From contig NZ_CP159825.1 in the NCBI RefSeq assembly GCF_047729555.1, forward strand, positions 248,001-312,000: a stretch of DNA of 64,000 nucleotides, written 5' to 3'. Source of the stretch: Porticoccus sp905181945 (lineage in GTDB: Bacteria > Pseudomonadota > Gammaproteobacteria > Pseudomonadales > Porticoccaceae). The notes under the pieces were generated by a model that was not told where the DNA came from, did not search any database, and saw nothing but the letters and a program-made list of their open reading frames with translations. Within the stretch, counting starts at the first letter, position 1. Every line of letters begins with the position of its first letter. The position numbers were made by a program, and so were the translations under genes. Below, piece after piece: positions 16,515 through 26,141 of this stretch.

Positions 16515-18656
16515 ATGAAACCTGTAATAAAAACATTTCAGTATGGAAAGCATACTGTCACATTAGAAACTGGCCGTATTGCGCGTCAAGCAACTGCAGC
16601 AGTTTTGTGTACTATGGACAAGACATCAGTGCTCTGTACGGTTGTTGCTGACAAGCAGGCCAAAGATGGACAAGACTTCTTTCCTCTTGGTGTTCATTAC
16701 ATTGAAAAAGCATACGCTGCTGGTAAAATTCCTGGTGGATTTTTTAAACGCGAAGGTCGACCAAATGAGAAAGAAACACTTACCTCTAGGCTGATAGACC
16801 GCCCTATCCGCCCTTTGTTTCCTGATGGGTTCAAAAATGAAGTGCAGGTAGTTTGTACTGTAATATCAGCAGAAAAAGATATTGATCCAGATATTGTAGC
16901 TATGATTGGGGTATCTGCTGCTTTGTCTATTTCTGGAGTTCCATTTAATGGTCCTGTGGGCGGCGCTCGCGTCGGCTACACATCAGATCTTGGTTATACC
17001 CTCAATCCAACTTACTCTGATTTGGTTGAGTCAGACTTGAACATGGTTGTAGCGGGGACTAAAGACGCAGTGTTAATGGTGGAATCAGAGGCAAATGAGC
17101 TGTCAGAGGATATTATGTTGGGGGCAGTACTTTTTGCTCATCAAGAAATGCAAGCAGTGATCCAAGTTATTACTGATTTAGCTGATGTGGCTGCTAAAAC
17201 GAGATGGGATTGGCAGCCAGCGTCACAAAATTTAGAGCTTGCAGATGCCCTTAGTTCCAAAATAGGTAACGATCTAGACAATGCTTATCGTACAACAGAC
17301 AAACAGGAAAGAGTAGCTCTGCTTGAAGGCCTTCGCAGCGATGCGATGGGCTTAGTGAGCGAGATAGCCGGTATCAGCGAAGAAGACGTGCGTGATGGTT
17401 TTAAAAAGCTTGAGAAGAAAATTGTGCGTGGCCGCATTACTCGCGGTGAGCCACGTATTGATGGTCGCGATAGCAAAACTGTTAGGGCTATTGATGTAGA
17501 GGTTGGTGTATTGCCGAAGACCCATGGCGCTGCGTTATTCACACGCGGAGAAACTCAGGCGTTAGTAACGACCACTTTGGGTTCCATGAGAGATGCGCAG
17601 CTGATTGATGCTCTGGAAGGTAAGCGTGAAGATCCCTTCATGCTGCATTATAACTTCCCTCCTTATTCTGTTGGTGAATGTGGCCGAATGGGATTTACAG
17701 GCCGACGTGAAGTTGGTCACGGTAAGCTGGCTAGACGCGGGATTAACGCGGTATTACCTTCTGCTGAAAAATTTCCGTACGCTATACGCGTGGTATCCGA
17801 GATTACTGAATCTAATGGATCTAGCTCAATGGCTTCGGTGTGCGGAGCAAGCCTATCTTTGATGGACGCAGGGGTTCCACTAAAGGCTCCAGTGGCCGGC
17901 ATTGCCATGGGTTTAGTCAAAGAAGAAAGTGGATTTGCAATATTGACAGATATCTTAGGTGACGAGGATCATTTGGGTGATATGGATTTCAAAGTGGCAG
18001 GTACAGCACAAGGCGTTACTGCGCTCCAGATGGATATAAAAATTGAAGGTATCACTGAAGAAATTATGGAGGCCGCGCTCGAGCAGGCTCTTCATGCTCG
18101 ACTGCATATTCTTGGTGAAATGAACAAGGTTCTTGCTAGTTCTCGCGACGAGGTATCCGAAGCAGCACCTCGTTACCATACAATGAAAATTGATGCGGAT
18201 AAGATTCGTGATGTTATTGGTAAGGGTGGAGCTACTATTCGTTCTTTAACAGAAACAACTGGGGCTACCATTGATATTAGTGATGACGGAACTATTCGCA
18301 TCTATAGCGATGACTCTGACGGACTCAATGACGCTATTTTCCGTATCGGAGAGATTACTGCAGAAGCCGAAGTGGGCCGTATTTATGAAGGCACCGTGGC
18401 TCGAATTGTTGATTTTGGTGCATTTGTTACTATCATGCCTGGTACAGATGGCCTCCTACATATCTCTCAAATCGCAGAAGAGCGTGTTGAAAAAGTAACA
18501 GACTACCTCAAAGAGGGTCAAGAAATTCGCGTGAAAGTGCTTGATGTTGATGCCCGTGGACGAATTAAACTTTCTATGAAGGAAGTAAAAGTAGATGTAG
18601 AGGAAAAAATTATTGCGGCAGTTGATGAGGAGGGTGCAGGAGAGTCAGCCGAATAA
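16515..18656 (+). CDS. pnp: Polyribonucleotide nucleotidyltransferase (PNPase)
   Basis: 713 aa, normal size. Phosphorolytic 3'-5' exoribonuclease and degradosome component. Order: first RNase PH domain (about 10-145), helical domain, second RNase PH domain (about 310-540, with RRGEVGHG-type motif GRREVGHGKLARR), KH domain (about 555-610, VIGKGGATIRSL) and S1 domain (about 620-690, YEGTVARIVDFGAFV). It follows the leader hairpin and is closed by a strong terminator. Confidence 0.97.
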   Translation: MKPVIKTFQYGKHTVTLETGRIARQATAAVLCTMDKTSVLCTVVADKQAKDGQDFFPLGVHYIEKAYAAGKIPGGFFKREGRPNEKETLTSRLIDRPIRPLFPDGFKNEVQVVCTVISAEKDIDPDIVAMIGVSAALSISGVPFNGPVGGARVGYTSDLGYTLNPTYSDLVESDLNMVVAGTKDAVLMVESEANELSEDIMLGAVLFAHQEMQAVIQVITDLADVAAKTRWDWQPASQNLELADALSSKIGNDLDNAYRTTDKQERVALLEGLRSDAMGLVSEIAGISEEDVRDGFKKLEKKIVRGRITRGEPRIDGRDSKTVRAIDVEVGVLPKTHGAALFTRGETQALVTTTLGSMRDAQLIDALEGKREDPFMLHYNFPPYSVGECGRMGFTGRREVGHGKLARRGINAVLPSAEKFPYAIRVVSEITESNGSSSMASVCGASLSLMDAGVPLKAPVAGIAMGLVKEESGFAILTDILGDEDHLGDMDFKVAGTAQGVTALQMDIKIEGITEEIMEAALEQALHARLHILGEMNKVLASSRDEVSEAAPRYHTMKIDADKIRDVIGKGGATIRSLTETTGATIDISDDGTIRIYSDDSDGLNDAIFRIGEITAEAEVGRIYEGTVARIVDFGAFVTIMPGTDGLLHISQIAEERVEKVTDYLKEGQEIRVKVLDVDARGRIKLSMKEVKVDVEEKIIAAVDEEGAGESAE

Positions 18657-18683
18657 TGTTGTAAATTTTTTCAGTATTTTTTT

Positions 18684-18710
18684 AAAAGCGAGGCATGCCT
18701 CGCTTTTTTT
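18684..18710 (+). terminator. Intrinsic terminator after pnp
   Basis: The perfect palindrome AAAAGCGAGGC / GCCTCGCTTTT continues into an 8-base T run (18703-18710), 28 bases after the pnp stop. Confidence 0.9.
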
Positions 18711-18777
18711 ATGGATATTTTTTGTTATATGATGATTTTTCAGTGAAAAAAAGTAGCTTGGAGTTACAATCTTAAGT

Positions 18778-20619
18778 ATGGATAATCACCACCCTTTTAA
18801 ATCACCTCAGTTTGAACGACAGCAGTTTCGTGCCCGACTTTTTTTTGGGACATCTTTGATGGTGCTTTTGGTCTCCATACTGCTCGGTCGCTACTATTAT
18901 CTGCAGGTTATTAAATACGAAAAATTTATGACGAGATCTGAAAGCAATCGAGTTCTGGTTGAGCCCATAGCTCCTACACGTGGATTGATTTACGATCGAA
19001 ATGGAGTTTTACTAGCTCAGAACCGAATCAGCTTTAGTTTGTCTGTTGTTATTGAGAGAGCTGATGATCTTGGATTGTTGTTGGAAGAAATTTCTAGCCT
19101 GATCACTCTATCTGATAAAGAGAAAAGTCAGTTTTACAAGCAACTAAATAGACGACGACGACCTTTCGAGTCAGTTCTACTGAAAATGGACTTAAGCGAA
19201 GAAGAACAGGCAATACTTGCTGTTAATCAATATCATCTTCAGGGTTCTTTGGTGACCGCTAAGCTGTTAAGAGAGTATCCTTTTGGACAAAATTTTGCCC
19301 ATGCGCTTGGATATGTAGGGCGTATAAACGATCATGAGATCGATACACTGGACCCTGTTCTTTACACAGGAACCCTTGTTTTAGGAAAAACCGGACTAGA
19401 AAAAAAGTATGAAAACGACCTCTTAGGCAGAGTTGGTTATCAGACGGTAGAGGTTAATAATCGAGGCCGTATGATGAGGCTGCTTCAGCGCGAGAGTCCT
19501 ATTGATGGAAAGGATTTACATCTATACTTGGATTATCGACTGCAACGTCAAGCCTATAGGTTGCTGGAGGGAGAAAAAGGAGCCATTGTAGTTATAGAAA
19601 TTGATACCGGAGGGGTCCTCGCGATGGCTAGTGCTCCAAGTTTTAATCCAAATGAATTTGTTTCTGGTATAAGCCATAAGAGCTATAGTGAATTAACTCA
19701 CTCATCGGAATTGCCTTTGTTTGATAGAGCTCTGCGCGGACAATACCCTCCAGGATCTACCGTGAAGCCTGTTTATGGTTTGGCTGCGTTAGACGAAGGT
19801 GTGATTAATGAAAACTATAGAATAAGTGACCCTGGCTATTTTAAGCTACCTAATTCAGAGCACAAATACCGAGACTGGAAAAAAGGAGGGCATGGAAATA
19901 ATATCCACTTGCATGATGCAATCGTTCAATCCTGTGATACTTTTTTTTATAATCTGACCAATCTTATGTCTATTGATACTTTTGATCGCTACGGTTCGGC
20001 TTTTGGGTTTGGGCAAAAGACTGGCATTGATATGCCTCTTGAGCGAAAGGGAATTATGCCATCACGTTCCTGGAAGCAGGAAGCTCGGAGCATGCGTTGG
20101 TATACAGGTGATACCGTAAATGTAAGTATAGGACAAGGATATACTCTGACTACGCCTATACAGTTGGCTGTTATGACCGCAGGCATAGCAAGTCGCGGCG
20201 AAATGCGTACACCGCAGTTGGTTCAGAATCAGCAGAATATCTTACCAGTAAAGAGAAAAATTGAAATCTCAGAAAATCATTGGAATTATGTACACCAATC
20301 GATGGAGGATGTTGTGCATGGCGCCAAAGGCACCGCGAGAGGTATCAGTAAGGGCCTTAACTACAAAATTGCGGGAAAAACTGGCACCGTGCAGGTGATA
20401 AAGATCAAACAAGAAGAAAAATACGATGCAGGAGCTACCGCAAAACGTAATCGCGATCATGCTTTATTTGTAGCCTTTGCCCCAAGAGAAAATCCAAAGA
20501 TTGCAGTAGCGATAGTTATAGAAAATGCTGGATCCGGCTCATCCCAGGCCGCTCCTGTTGCTAGAAAAATTATGGATGCCTATATGAATTTTTATCCTGA
20601 GGCGTTAGGGGGGCTATGA
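18778..20619 (+). CDS. mrdA: Penicillin-binding protein 2 (cell elongation transpeptidase)
   Basis: 613 aa class B PBP. N-terminal membrane anchor (about 23-44), dimerisation (pedestal) domain from about 60, transpeptidase domain from about 260. Active-site SxxK is in PPGSTVKP (Ser near 326), the second motif is SCDTFF and the third is KTGTVQ. It crosslinks lateral-wall peptidoglycan with RodA, whose ATG overlaps the mrdA stop. No promoter was assigned, but the gene follows the pnp terminator, so it starts a new operon. Confidence 0.96.
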   Translation: MDNHHPFKSPQFERQQFRARLFFGTSLMVLLVSILLGRYYYLQVIKYEKFMTRSESNRVLVEPIAPTRGLIYDRNGVLLAQNRISFSLSVVIERADDLGLLLEEISSLITLSDKEKSQFYKQLNRRRRPFESVLLKMDLSEEEQAILAVNQYHLQGSLVTAKLLREYPFGQNFAHALGYVGRINDHEIDTLDPVLYTGTLVLGKTGLEKKYENDLLGRVGYQTVEVNNRGRMMRLLQRESPIDGKDLHLYLDYRLQRQAYRLLEGEKGAIVVIEIDTGGVLAMASAPSFNPNEFVSGISHKSYSELTHSSELPLFDRALRGQYPPGSTVKPVYGLAALDEGVINENYRISDPGYFKLPNSEHKYRDWKKGGHGNNIHLHDAIVQSCDTFFYNLTNLMSIDTFDRYGSAFGFGQKTGIDMPLERKGIMPSRSWKQEARSMRWYTGDTVNVSIGQGYTLTTPIQLAVMTAGIASRGEMRTPQLVQNQQNILPVKRKIEISENHWNYVHQSMEDVVHGAKGTARGISKGLNYKIAGKTGTVQVIKIKQEEKYDAGATAKRNRDHALFVAFAPRENPKIAVAIVIENAGSGSSQAAPVARKIMDAYMNFYPEALGGL

Positions 20620-21773
20620 TGACCCAAAATGATTTTGTCCGACAAATGCGTCCAGGAAATTCCGCTTTTTACGATACCCGTAGCCAGTGGAATAGATTTC
20701 ATTGCGATATTCCTATGATTGTGTTGCTTTTGATTCTGTCTACGGTCGGACTACTAGTACTTTTTAGCGCCAGCAGTCAAAATATTTCTCTTGTAAAGTC
20801 TCAGCTTGTTCGGTTTGGTATTGGGTTTATCGCAATGATTGCGCTAGCTCAAATTCACCCTCGTTTTTTTGAACGTTGGGCGTTTCTTCCCTACTTGGGA
20901 GGTATTTTATTATTAATAATGGTGCCATTATTTGGCATAGAAAAAAATGGTGCACAGCGTTGGCTAAGTATAGGTGTTCAGTTCCAACCTTCGGAAATTA
21001 TTAAGGTTTCGATCCCCTTGCTTTTGGCTAGTTATTTAGCCAAAAGATCTTTTCCTCCTAGCTTTAAGCATGTATTTTTTTCATTGTTATTTATTGCTAT
21101 CCCTGTAGGCTTAGTTGCAAATCAGCCTGACTTAGGGACAGCAATCTTGATCGCGATTGCGGGGTTTTCTGTATTATTTCTGAGCGGGTTACCAGGGCGT
21201 TATTTAATTTTTTCTTCCCTATCGCTAGCTGTGGTAATACCCATGGGTTGGCTGTATGTACTGCATGATTACCAGAAACAAAGAATTATTACCTTATTTG
21301 ATCCAGAGTCTGACAAGCTTGGTGCAGCTTGGAATATTATTCAATCTACTGTTGCCATTGGTTCTGGGGGCTTCAACGGCAAAGGCTGGGGACATGGCAC
21401 TCAGTCTCAGTTAAATTTTCTTCCAGAGAGTAGTACAGATTTTATTATTGCTGTTTTTGCAGAAGAGTTTGGGTTATTTGGGGTGCTGTTGCTTGTAGCT
21501 CTATACTTCGCCCTTATTGCAAGATGCCTCCTTATTAGTGTTAGAGCACAGAGTATGTTCGGCATGTTATTTGCGGGGAGCTATACAGTTTTATTTTTTG
21601 TTTATATTTTTGTGAATATGGGGATGGTGTCAGGTATTCTGCCTGTAGTCGGTGTGCCACTACCTTTCATGAGTTTCGGCGGAACATCTGTTGTGACGCT
21701 GATGTGCGGGTTTGGTATTTTGATGGCTATTAGTACAGAGAAAAATGATATGGAAAAAAAGCGTGGCGGTTAG
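20616..21773 (+). CDS. rodA: Rod-shape peptidoglycan glycosyltransferase RodA
   Basis: 385 aa SEDS-family polytopic membrane protein with about ten helices. FVYIFVNMGMVSGILPVVGVPLPFMSFGGTS-type C-terminal region (near 325-360), the WGHGTQSQLNFLPESSTDFI loop and NQPDLGTAI are SEDS signatures. It polymerises glycan strands with PBP2. Overlaps mrdA by 4 bases; a second ATG at 20619 is equally possible. Confidence 0.96.
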   Translation: MMTQNDFVRQMRPGNSAFYDTRSQWNRFHCDIPMIVLLLILSTVGLLVLFSASSQNISLVKSQLVRFGIGFIAMIALAQIHPRFFERWAFLPYLGGILLLIMVPLFGIEKNGAQRWLSIGVQFQPSEIIKVSIPLLLASYLAKRSFPPSFKHVFFSLLFIAIPVGLVANQPDLGTAILIAIAGFSVLFLSGLPGRYLIFSSLSLAVVIPMGWLYVLHDYQKQRIITLFDPESDKLGAAWNIIQSTVAIGSGGFNGKGWGHGTQSQLNFLPESSTDFIIAVFAEEFGLFGVLLLVALYFALIARCLLISVRAQSMFGMLFAGSYTVLFFVYIFVNMGMVSGILPVVGVPLPFMSFGGTSVVTLMCGFGILMAISTEKNDMEKKRGG

Positions 21774-21790
21774 CTTGCTAGTCACCGCCA
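21764..21790 (+). terminator. Hairpin at the end of rodA
   Basis: TGGCGGT (21764-21770) pairs with ACCGCCA (21784-21790), and the inner TAGC/GCTA extends it. It covers the rodA stop codon and is followed by AATTTA rather than a T run. It is probably an attenuating or mRNA-protecting hairpin between rodA and mltB. Confidence 0.4.
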
Positions 21791-21827
21791 AATTTATTCA
21801 TGGGGACATCTTAGGAGATAGTTAAAT

Positions 21828-22835
21828 ATGAAAATATATGCAAGAACAACCTTTGTTTTTGTTGCTGCATTTTTGTTGGTTCCGTTATCTGTGATGGCTG
21901 ACTATTCAGTGCATCCCGATGCCCATATATTTACAGATAGAATGGTGAGTGAGTATAAGTTAGAGCGCTCTTATGTTAAATCATTGCTTCAAAATGCAAG
22001 CAAACAGCAGTCTATTATTGACGCGATGACCCGCCCTGCAGAGAAGGTTAAAACTTGGGAGCAATATCGAAAAATTTTTATTCAAGAGAGACGAATTGAT
22101 CAAGGGGTCAAGTTTTGGCTCGAAAACTTTGATACTTTAGCTAGGGCTTCCAAGGAATATAATGTGGCTCCAGAGGTGATAGTTGCGATCATTGGCGTGG
22201 AAACTTCTTATGGTCGAAATAAGGGAAATTATCGTGTCATTGATGCGCTAGCGACACTATCGTTTGATTACCCGAAGCGCAGTGTGTTTTTTACCAAACA
22301 ATTAGAGAATTTTTTATTATTATGCGTAGAACAAAACCAAGATCCTTTGACCCTCAAGGGTTCCTATGCCGGAGCGATGGGTTACGGCCAATTTATACCT
22401 AGCAGTTATCGCAGCTATGCTGTCGATTTTGATGGTGATGGATTCTCAGATATATGGAATAATAAAACTGATGCCATAGGCAGTGTGGCCAATTATTTTT
22501 CACGTCATGGCTGGAAGGTGGGTGAAGAAGTAATTGTTCCTGCTAGTTTTTCTAAAGGCTATGACTCATCTCTGGTCAATAAGCTTAAACTGAATAAAAC
22601 TATTGGTGAGTTAGGAGTGCTAGGATTTTCTCCCGCTCAGATATTGCCGACTGAATTTAAAGCTTTACCGGTCTTGTTAAAAGGCATGAACGGGGAAGAG
22701 TTTTGGCTGGGACTTCATAACTTCTACGTGATTACTCGATACAACCATAGCCACCTGTACGCAATGGCAGTGCATGAGCTCAGTCAGTTAATTTTGGAGC
22801 GAACAGCTAAGAATAAGAGGCAAGCATCCCATTAA
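21828..22835 (+). CDS. mltB: Membrane-bound lytic murein transglycosylase B
   Basis: 335 aa. Signal peptide (residues 1-20, cut near VMA-DY) with no lipobox cysteine, so this copy may be soluble in the periplasm, unlike E. coli lipoprotein MltB. IGVETSYGRNKG carries the catalytic glutamate (near 125), and SYAGAMGYGQFIPSSY plus VDFDGDGFSDIW are diagnostic of family-3 transglycosylases. It cleaves glycan to 1,6-anhydro-muropeptides. It sits in the elongation cluster before rlpA. Confidence 0.95.
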   Translation: MKIYARTTFVFVAAFLLVPLSVMADYSVHPDAHIFTDRMVSEYKLERSYVKSLLQNASKQQSIIDAMTRPAEKVKTWEQYRKIFIQERRIDQGVKFWLENFDTLARASKEYNVAPEVIVAIIGVETSYGRNKGNYRVIDALATLSFDYPKRSVFFTKQLENFLLLCVEQNQDPLTLKGSYAGAMGYGQFIPSSYRSYAVDFDGDGFSDIWNNKTDAIGSVANYFSRHGWKVGEEVIVPASFSKGYDSSLVNKLKLNKTIGELGVLGFSPAQILPTEFKALPVLLKGMNGEEFWLGLHNFYVITRYNHSHLYAMAVHELSQLILERTAKNKRQASH

Positions 22836-22860
22836 AATCTGGTTTTGTAATATACAAAAA

Positions 22861-23757
22861 TTGTTTAGATGTATCATTCCGGCTCTTATCTTTTCCGTAC
22901 TGGTTGGCTGCAGTGAGACTGGTATTAAAAATGGTAGCGGTCAAGTGCGTCAAGACGGGCCGCCTCCAGAAGATGATATTCCAAGCATCACTTTTGATAT
23001 TGCAAACATTGCTGACGCTATACCAAAAGTAGAATTGATTACAAAGGCAGGGAACTTTAGCCCATATGTGGTTATGGGAAAAACATATCGGGTCCTCCCT
23101 TCTTCCGCTGGCTACAAAGAGCGCGGAGTAGCTTCTTGGTATGGATACAAATTTCATGGTCGAAAAACATCTAATGGCGAATTCTATAACATGTACGGCA
23201 TGACGGCTGCACATAAAAGTTTGCCTATTCCAAGTTATGCGAGAGTCACAAATCTGGAGAATGGGTTAAATGCTATCGTTCGTATAAATGATAGAGGGCC
23301 TTTTCATGAGGATCGAATAATTGATCTTTCATTTGTTGCAGCAAAAAAATTGGGTTATTTCTCTAGCGGTACTGCTGATGTTGAGATCGAGGCCATAGAT
23401 CCTATTGAATATCAAAAAAAAGTAGATGACGGATCTAGGCCTGCAGGCAAAAACGGCAGGATAAAATCACAGAGCGCCACCCCGTCTTTCGCTGTAAGGC
23501 CCACCATGAAAGAGGGCGAGGTTATTTCTGGCACCTTTATTCAGGTGGCGGCTTTTGGTTCAGAAGCTGCCGCTAATAGTCTTATTGAGAGATTGCAGGG
23601 CCTGATTAAGCACCCGATTAATATACATCGTTATAGTGAGCCTCGGGTTTTATTTAAGGTAATTATTGGTCCCATAAGAGGCAAGGCACAGATAAAAGAA
23701 ACAACTGCTCTTGTTAAGAGGCATGAGGGAATTGGGAAATTTTTGGTATATCAGTAA
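22861..23757 (+). CDS. rlpA: Septal/endolytic peptidoglycan transglycosylase RlpA (lipoprotein)
   Basis: 298 aa. Lipobox LVGC gives lipidated Cys17. The double-psi beta-barrel domain (about 75-180) has GVASWYGYKFHGRKTSNGE and INDRGPFHEDRIIDLS with the catalytic His/Asp pattern. A C-terminal SPOR domain (about 220-298) targets denuded glycan at the septum. The start is TTG at 22861: no ATG or GTG precedes the signal peptide in frame, and no clear ribosome-binding site is seen, so the exact start is uncertain. Confidence 0.9.
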   Translation: MFRCIIPALIFSVLVGCSETGIKNGSGQVRQDGPPPEDDIPSITFDIANIADAIPKVELITKAGNFSPYVVMGKTYRVLPSSAGYKERGVASWYGYKFHGRKTSNGEFYNMYGMTAAHKSLPIPSYARVTNLENGLNAIVRINDRGPFHEDRIIDLSFVAAKKLGYFSSGTADVEIEAIDPIEYQKKVDDGSRPAGKNGRIKSQSATPSFAVRPTMKEGEVISGTFIQVAAFGSEAAANSLIERLQGLIKHPINIHRYSEPRVLFKVIIGPIRGKAQIKETTALVKRHEGIGKFLVYQ

Positions 23758-23877
23758 TTTTTCTGATAAGAGACTGGACCCATGTTAGAATTATTACGTA
23801 TTTAAAAGCTGTTTAATTTGGCAATACAAGCACTTTATTGATCTGTTATTTTACCTATCCTCCGGTCTAACTACCTT

Positions 23878-25056
23878 ATGAAGCGGGTTATTTTTATGCG
23901 AAAAGAAATTTTAATTTTCTGGCCAGTATTTTTTTTGTTGAGTTTTGCGGCATCGGCTCATGGAAAGATATTAATGCCAGCACCACCAACGCTGGCAGCT
24001 AATGCTTGGATCCTAATAGATGCAAACACCGGTAAGGTCCTGATTGAGAATAATGCAGATCAACAGCTGCCCCCTGCTAGTCTGACAAAAATAATGACTA
24101 GCTATCTTGTGGCATCAGATATAGCTAGCGACAAAATAAAAGAAGATGATCAAGTCCCTATTAGTGTAACTGCTTGGAAAAAGGGCGGATCCAAAATGTG
24201 GGTGCGGGAGGGAACATCTGTTTCTGTGATTGATTTATTACGCGGGGTGATTATTCAGTCCGGCAATGATGCCTCTATAGCGTTGGCTGAGCACCTTGCC
24301 GGCAGCGAGGGAGCATTTTCTGATGTTATGAATCAGCAGGCTGCACTGCTTGGAATGTCTGGCACGTACTATAGTAATGCTACGGGCTGGCCTGACGAAG
24401 GGCATTTAACTACAGCTAGAGATTTAGCCTTGTTGTCACGCGCACTGATACAAGACCATCCCCATTATTATAAAATTTATTCTGAAAAGTATTTTAAATA
24501 TAACGGCATAAATCAACCTAACCGCAATCGATTGCTCTGGCGCGATAGATCGGTTGATGGTTTGAAAACTGGGCATACAGAAGAAGCCGGATACTGCCTT
24601 GTAGCCTCAGCTGTTCGAAATGGTACGAGGCTTATTTCCGTGGTAATGGGAGCAAGCACTGAAGAGTCTAGAGCACAGGAGTCCCAGAAGCTCCTAGCTT
24701 ACGGATTCCGCTACTACGAAACAGGTAAAATTTACTCTGCTGGCGATATCGTAGAAGAAGATGTGCGGGTTTGGTATGGCGCTGAAAATAAGGTAAATCT
24801 TATTGTGCCTGAGGACGTCTACCTCACCATACCCAAGGGTTCCCAGAAAGACCTTAATGCTAAAATATTATTAGATGAAATGATTGAAGCGCCAATTTTT
24901 GAAAAACAAGAAATAGCCAGAATATCCATCAGTTTAGAAGGCGAGCAACTGCTTGAGCTCCCTGTGAGTGCCCAGAAAGCAATAGACGAGGCTAGTTTAT
25001 TTATGAGGTTATGGGACGCAATTGAAATATGGTTTAGGGTCTCCTCAAAAGAATGA
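23878..25056 (+). CDS. dacA: D-alanyl-D-alanine carboxypeptidase (PBP5/6 family)
   Basis: 392 aa. Signal peptide ending near SAHG, serine peptidase S11 domain with PASLTKIM (active Ser near 65), SGNDAS and KTGHTEEAG, a C-terminal beta domain, and a terminal amphipathic helix (LWDAIEIWFRV) for membrane attachment. It trims pentapeptide ends. The start is ATG 23878 or 23896. It overlaps the next gene by 4 bases. Confidence 0.94.
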   Translation: MKRVIFMRKEILIFWPVFFLLSFAASAHGKILMPAPPTLAANAWILIDANTGKVLIENNADQQLPPASLTKIMTSYLVASDIASDKIKEDDQVPISVTAWKKGGSKMWVREGTSVSVIDLLRGVIIQSGNDASIALAEHLAGSEGAFSDVMNQQAALLGMSGTYYSNATGWPDEGHLTTARDLALLSRALIQDHPHYYKIYSEKYFKYNGINQPNRNRLLWRDRSVDGLKTGHTEEAGYCLVASAVRNGTRLISVVMGASTEESRAQESQKLLAYGFRYYETGKIYSAGDIVEEDVRVWYGAENKVNLIVPEDVYLTIPKGSQKDLNAKILLDEMIEAPIFEKQEIARISISLEGEQLLELPVSAQKAIDEASLFMRLWDAIEIWFRVSSKE

Positions 25057-25373
25057 GTGATCAAGATGTATTAAAATCCATGACTATGGAAGAAATTAAC
25101 AGGGATGAATCGCTAGGGGCCCCTAAAATTGAGTATCCTTGCGATTATCCTATTAAAGTTTTAGGTGAGGCGGGACCTAATCTGTATAAACTAGTGACGG
25201 CAGTGATGGAAGCCTATTCTCCCGGCTTCGATCAATCAAAAACAACTATTAGGGATAGCAAAAATGGCACTTTTCAGGCAATCACTGTGACTATAACAGC
25301 CACTAGCGTTGATCAGTTGCAAGCCTTGTTTGATGACCTGAAGGTTAGCCCCTTGGTCAAAATGGTTATATAA
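25053..25373 (+). CDS. ybeD: YbeD-family protein (DUF493)
   Basis: 106 aa small cytosolic protein with the family's ferredoxin-like ACT-type fold. IEYPCDYPIKVLGEAGPN and the central TVTITATSVDQLQALF match DUF493. The precise function is unknown. It sits between dacA and lipB, as in E. coli, with ATGA overlap upstream and 6 bases to lipB. Confidence 0.92.
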   Translation: MSDQDVLKSMTMEEINRDESLGAPKIEYPCDYPIKVLGEAGPNLYKLVTAVMEAYSPGFDQSKTTIRDSKNGTFQAITVTITATSVDQLQALFDDLKVSPLVKMVI

Positions 25374-25379
25374 ATTTTT

Positions 25380-26063
25380 ATGCGACAGCCCCCTTCGTTG
25401 CCTCTAATTGTTCGTCATCTAGGCTGCTGCCAGTATCTTGATACCTTTGCGGCAATGAAATCGTTTGTATCTGAGCGACAAAAAAGTACGCCAGACGAAA
25501 TTTGGTTGTTAGAGCATTTCCCTGTATTTACTCAAGGCCAAGCGGGCAGTAAAGAGCATCTTATTGCGCCTGGAGATATACCAGTTGTTCAAAGTGATCG
25601 AGGTGGGCATGTGACCTATCATGCCCCAGGTCAAATTACTGGATATATACTGATAGATATGCAGCGTCTTGGTATTGGCGTGAGAGATATTGTGACTTTA
25701 ATCGAAAAATCGATAATAGAGACTCTAGCGTATTGGAATATCAAGGCTACAGCAGATCCTAGGGCTCCAGGAGTTTTTGTGGGCGATGCAGCAGGAGATT
25801 TGGGTGGACTCAAAAAGATTGCATCTTTAGGTTTGAGGATACGTCGTGGCTATAGCTACCATGGGTTTAATTTAAATATTGATATGGATATGGGTCCTTG
25901 GTCCAGAATTAATCCCTGCGGTTTAGGTATCCCTATGACCCAGATGATTGATTTTTTAGAGGAAAGAGTCCCTTTGATTGATATTTTTAAGTGTATTTCA
26001 AACATTTTGGCCCAAAGTTTGGGTTATAATGAATATAAAGTCGAATTTACATTAGACCATTAG
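25380..26063 (+). CDS. lipB: Octanoyl-[acyl-carrier protein]:protein octanoyltransferase LipB
   Basis: 227 aa. Transfers octanoate from ACP to lipoyl domains. DRGGHVTYHAPGQITGY is the family signature. The catalytic lysine lies in GGLKKIASLG and the catalytic cysteine in INPCGLGIPMTQ. It works with LipA next door; targets include 2-oxoacid dehydrogenases and GcvH. Confidence 0.96.
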   Translation: MRQPPSLPLIVRHLGCCQYLDTFAAMKSFVSERQKSTPDEIWLLEHFPVFTQGQAGSKEHLIAPGDIPVVQSDRGGHVTYHAPGQITGYILIDMQRLGIGVRDIVTLIEKSIIETLAYWNIKATADPRAPGVFVGDAAGDLGGLKKIASLGLRIRRGYSYHGFNLNIDMDMGPWSRINPCGLGIPMTQMIDFLEERVPLIDIFKCISNILAQSLGYNEYKVEFTLDH

Positions 26064-26141
26064 TTGCAATATGGCGATGGCATGTGTGCTTCTTCTATGA
26101 CCGAAATAGTCTAGCCAGCAACTCGTTTGAGTAACCTTTAT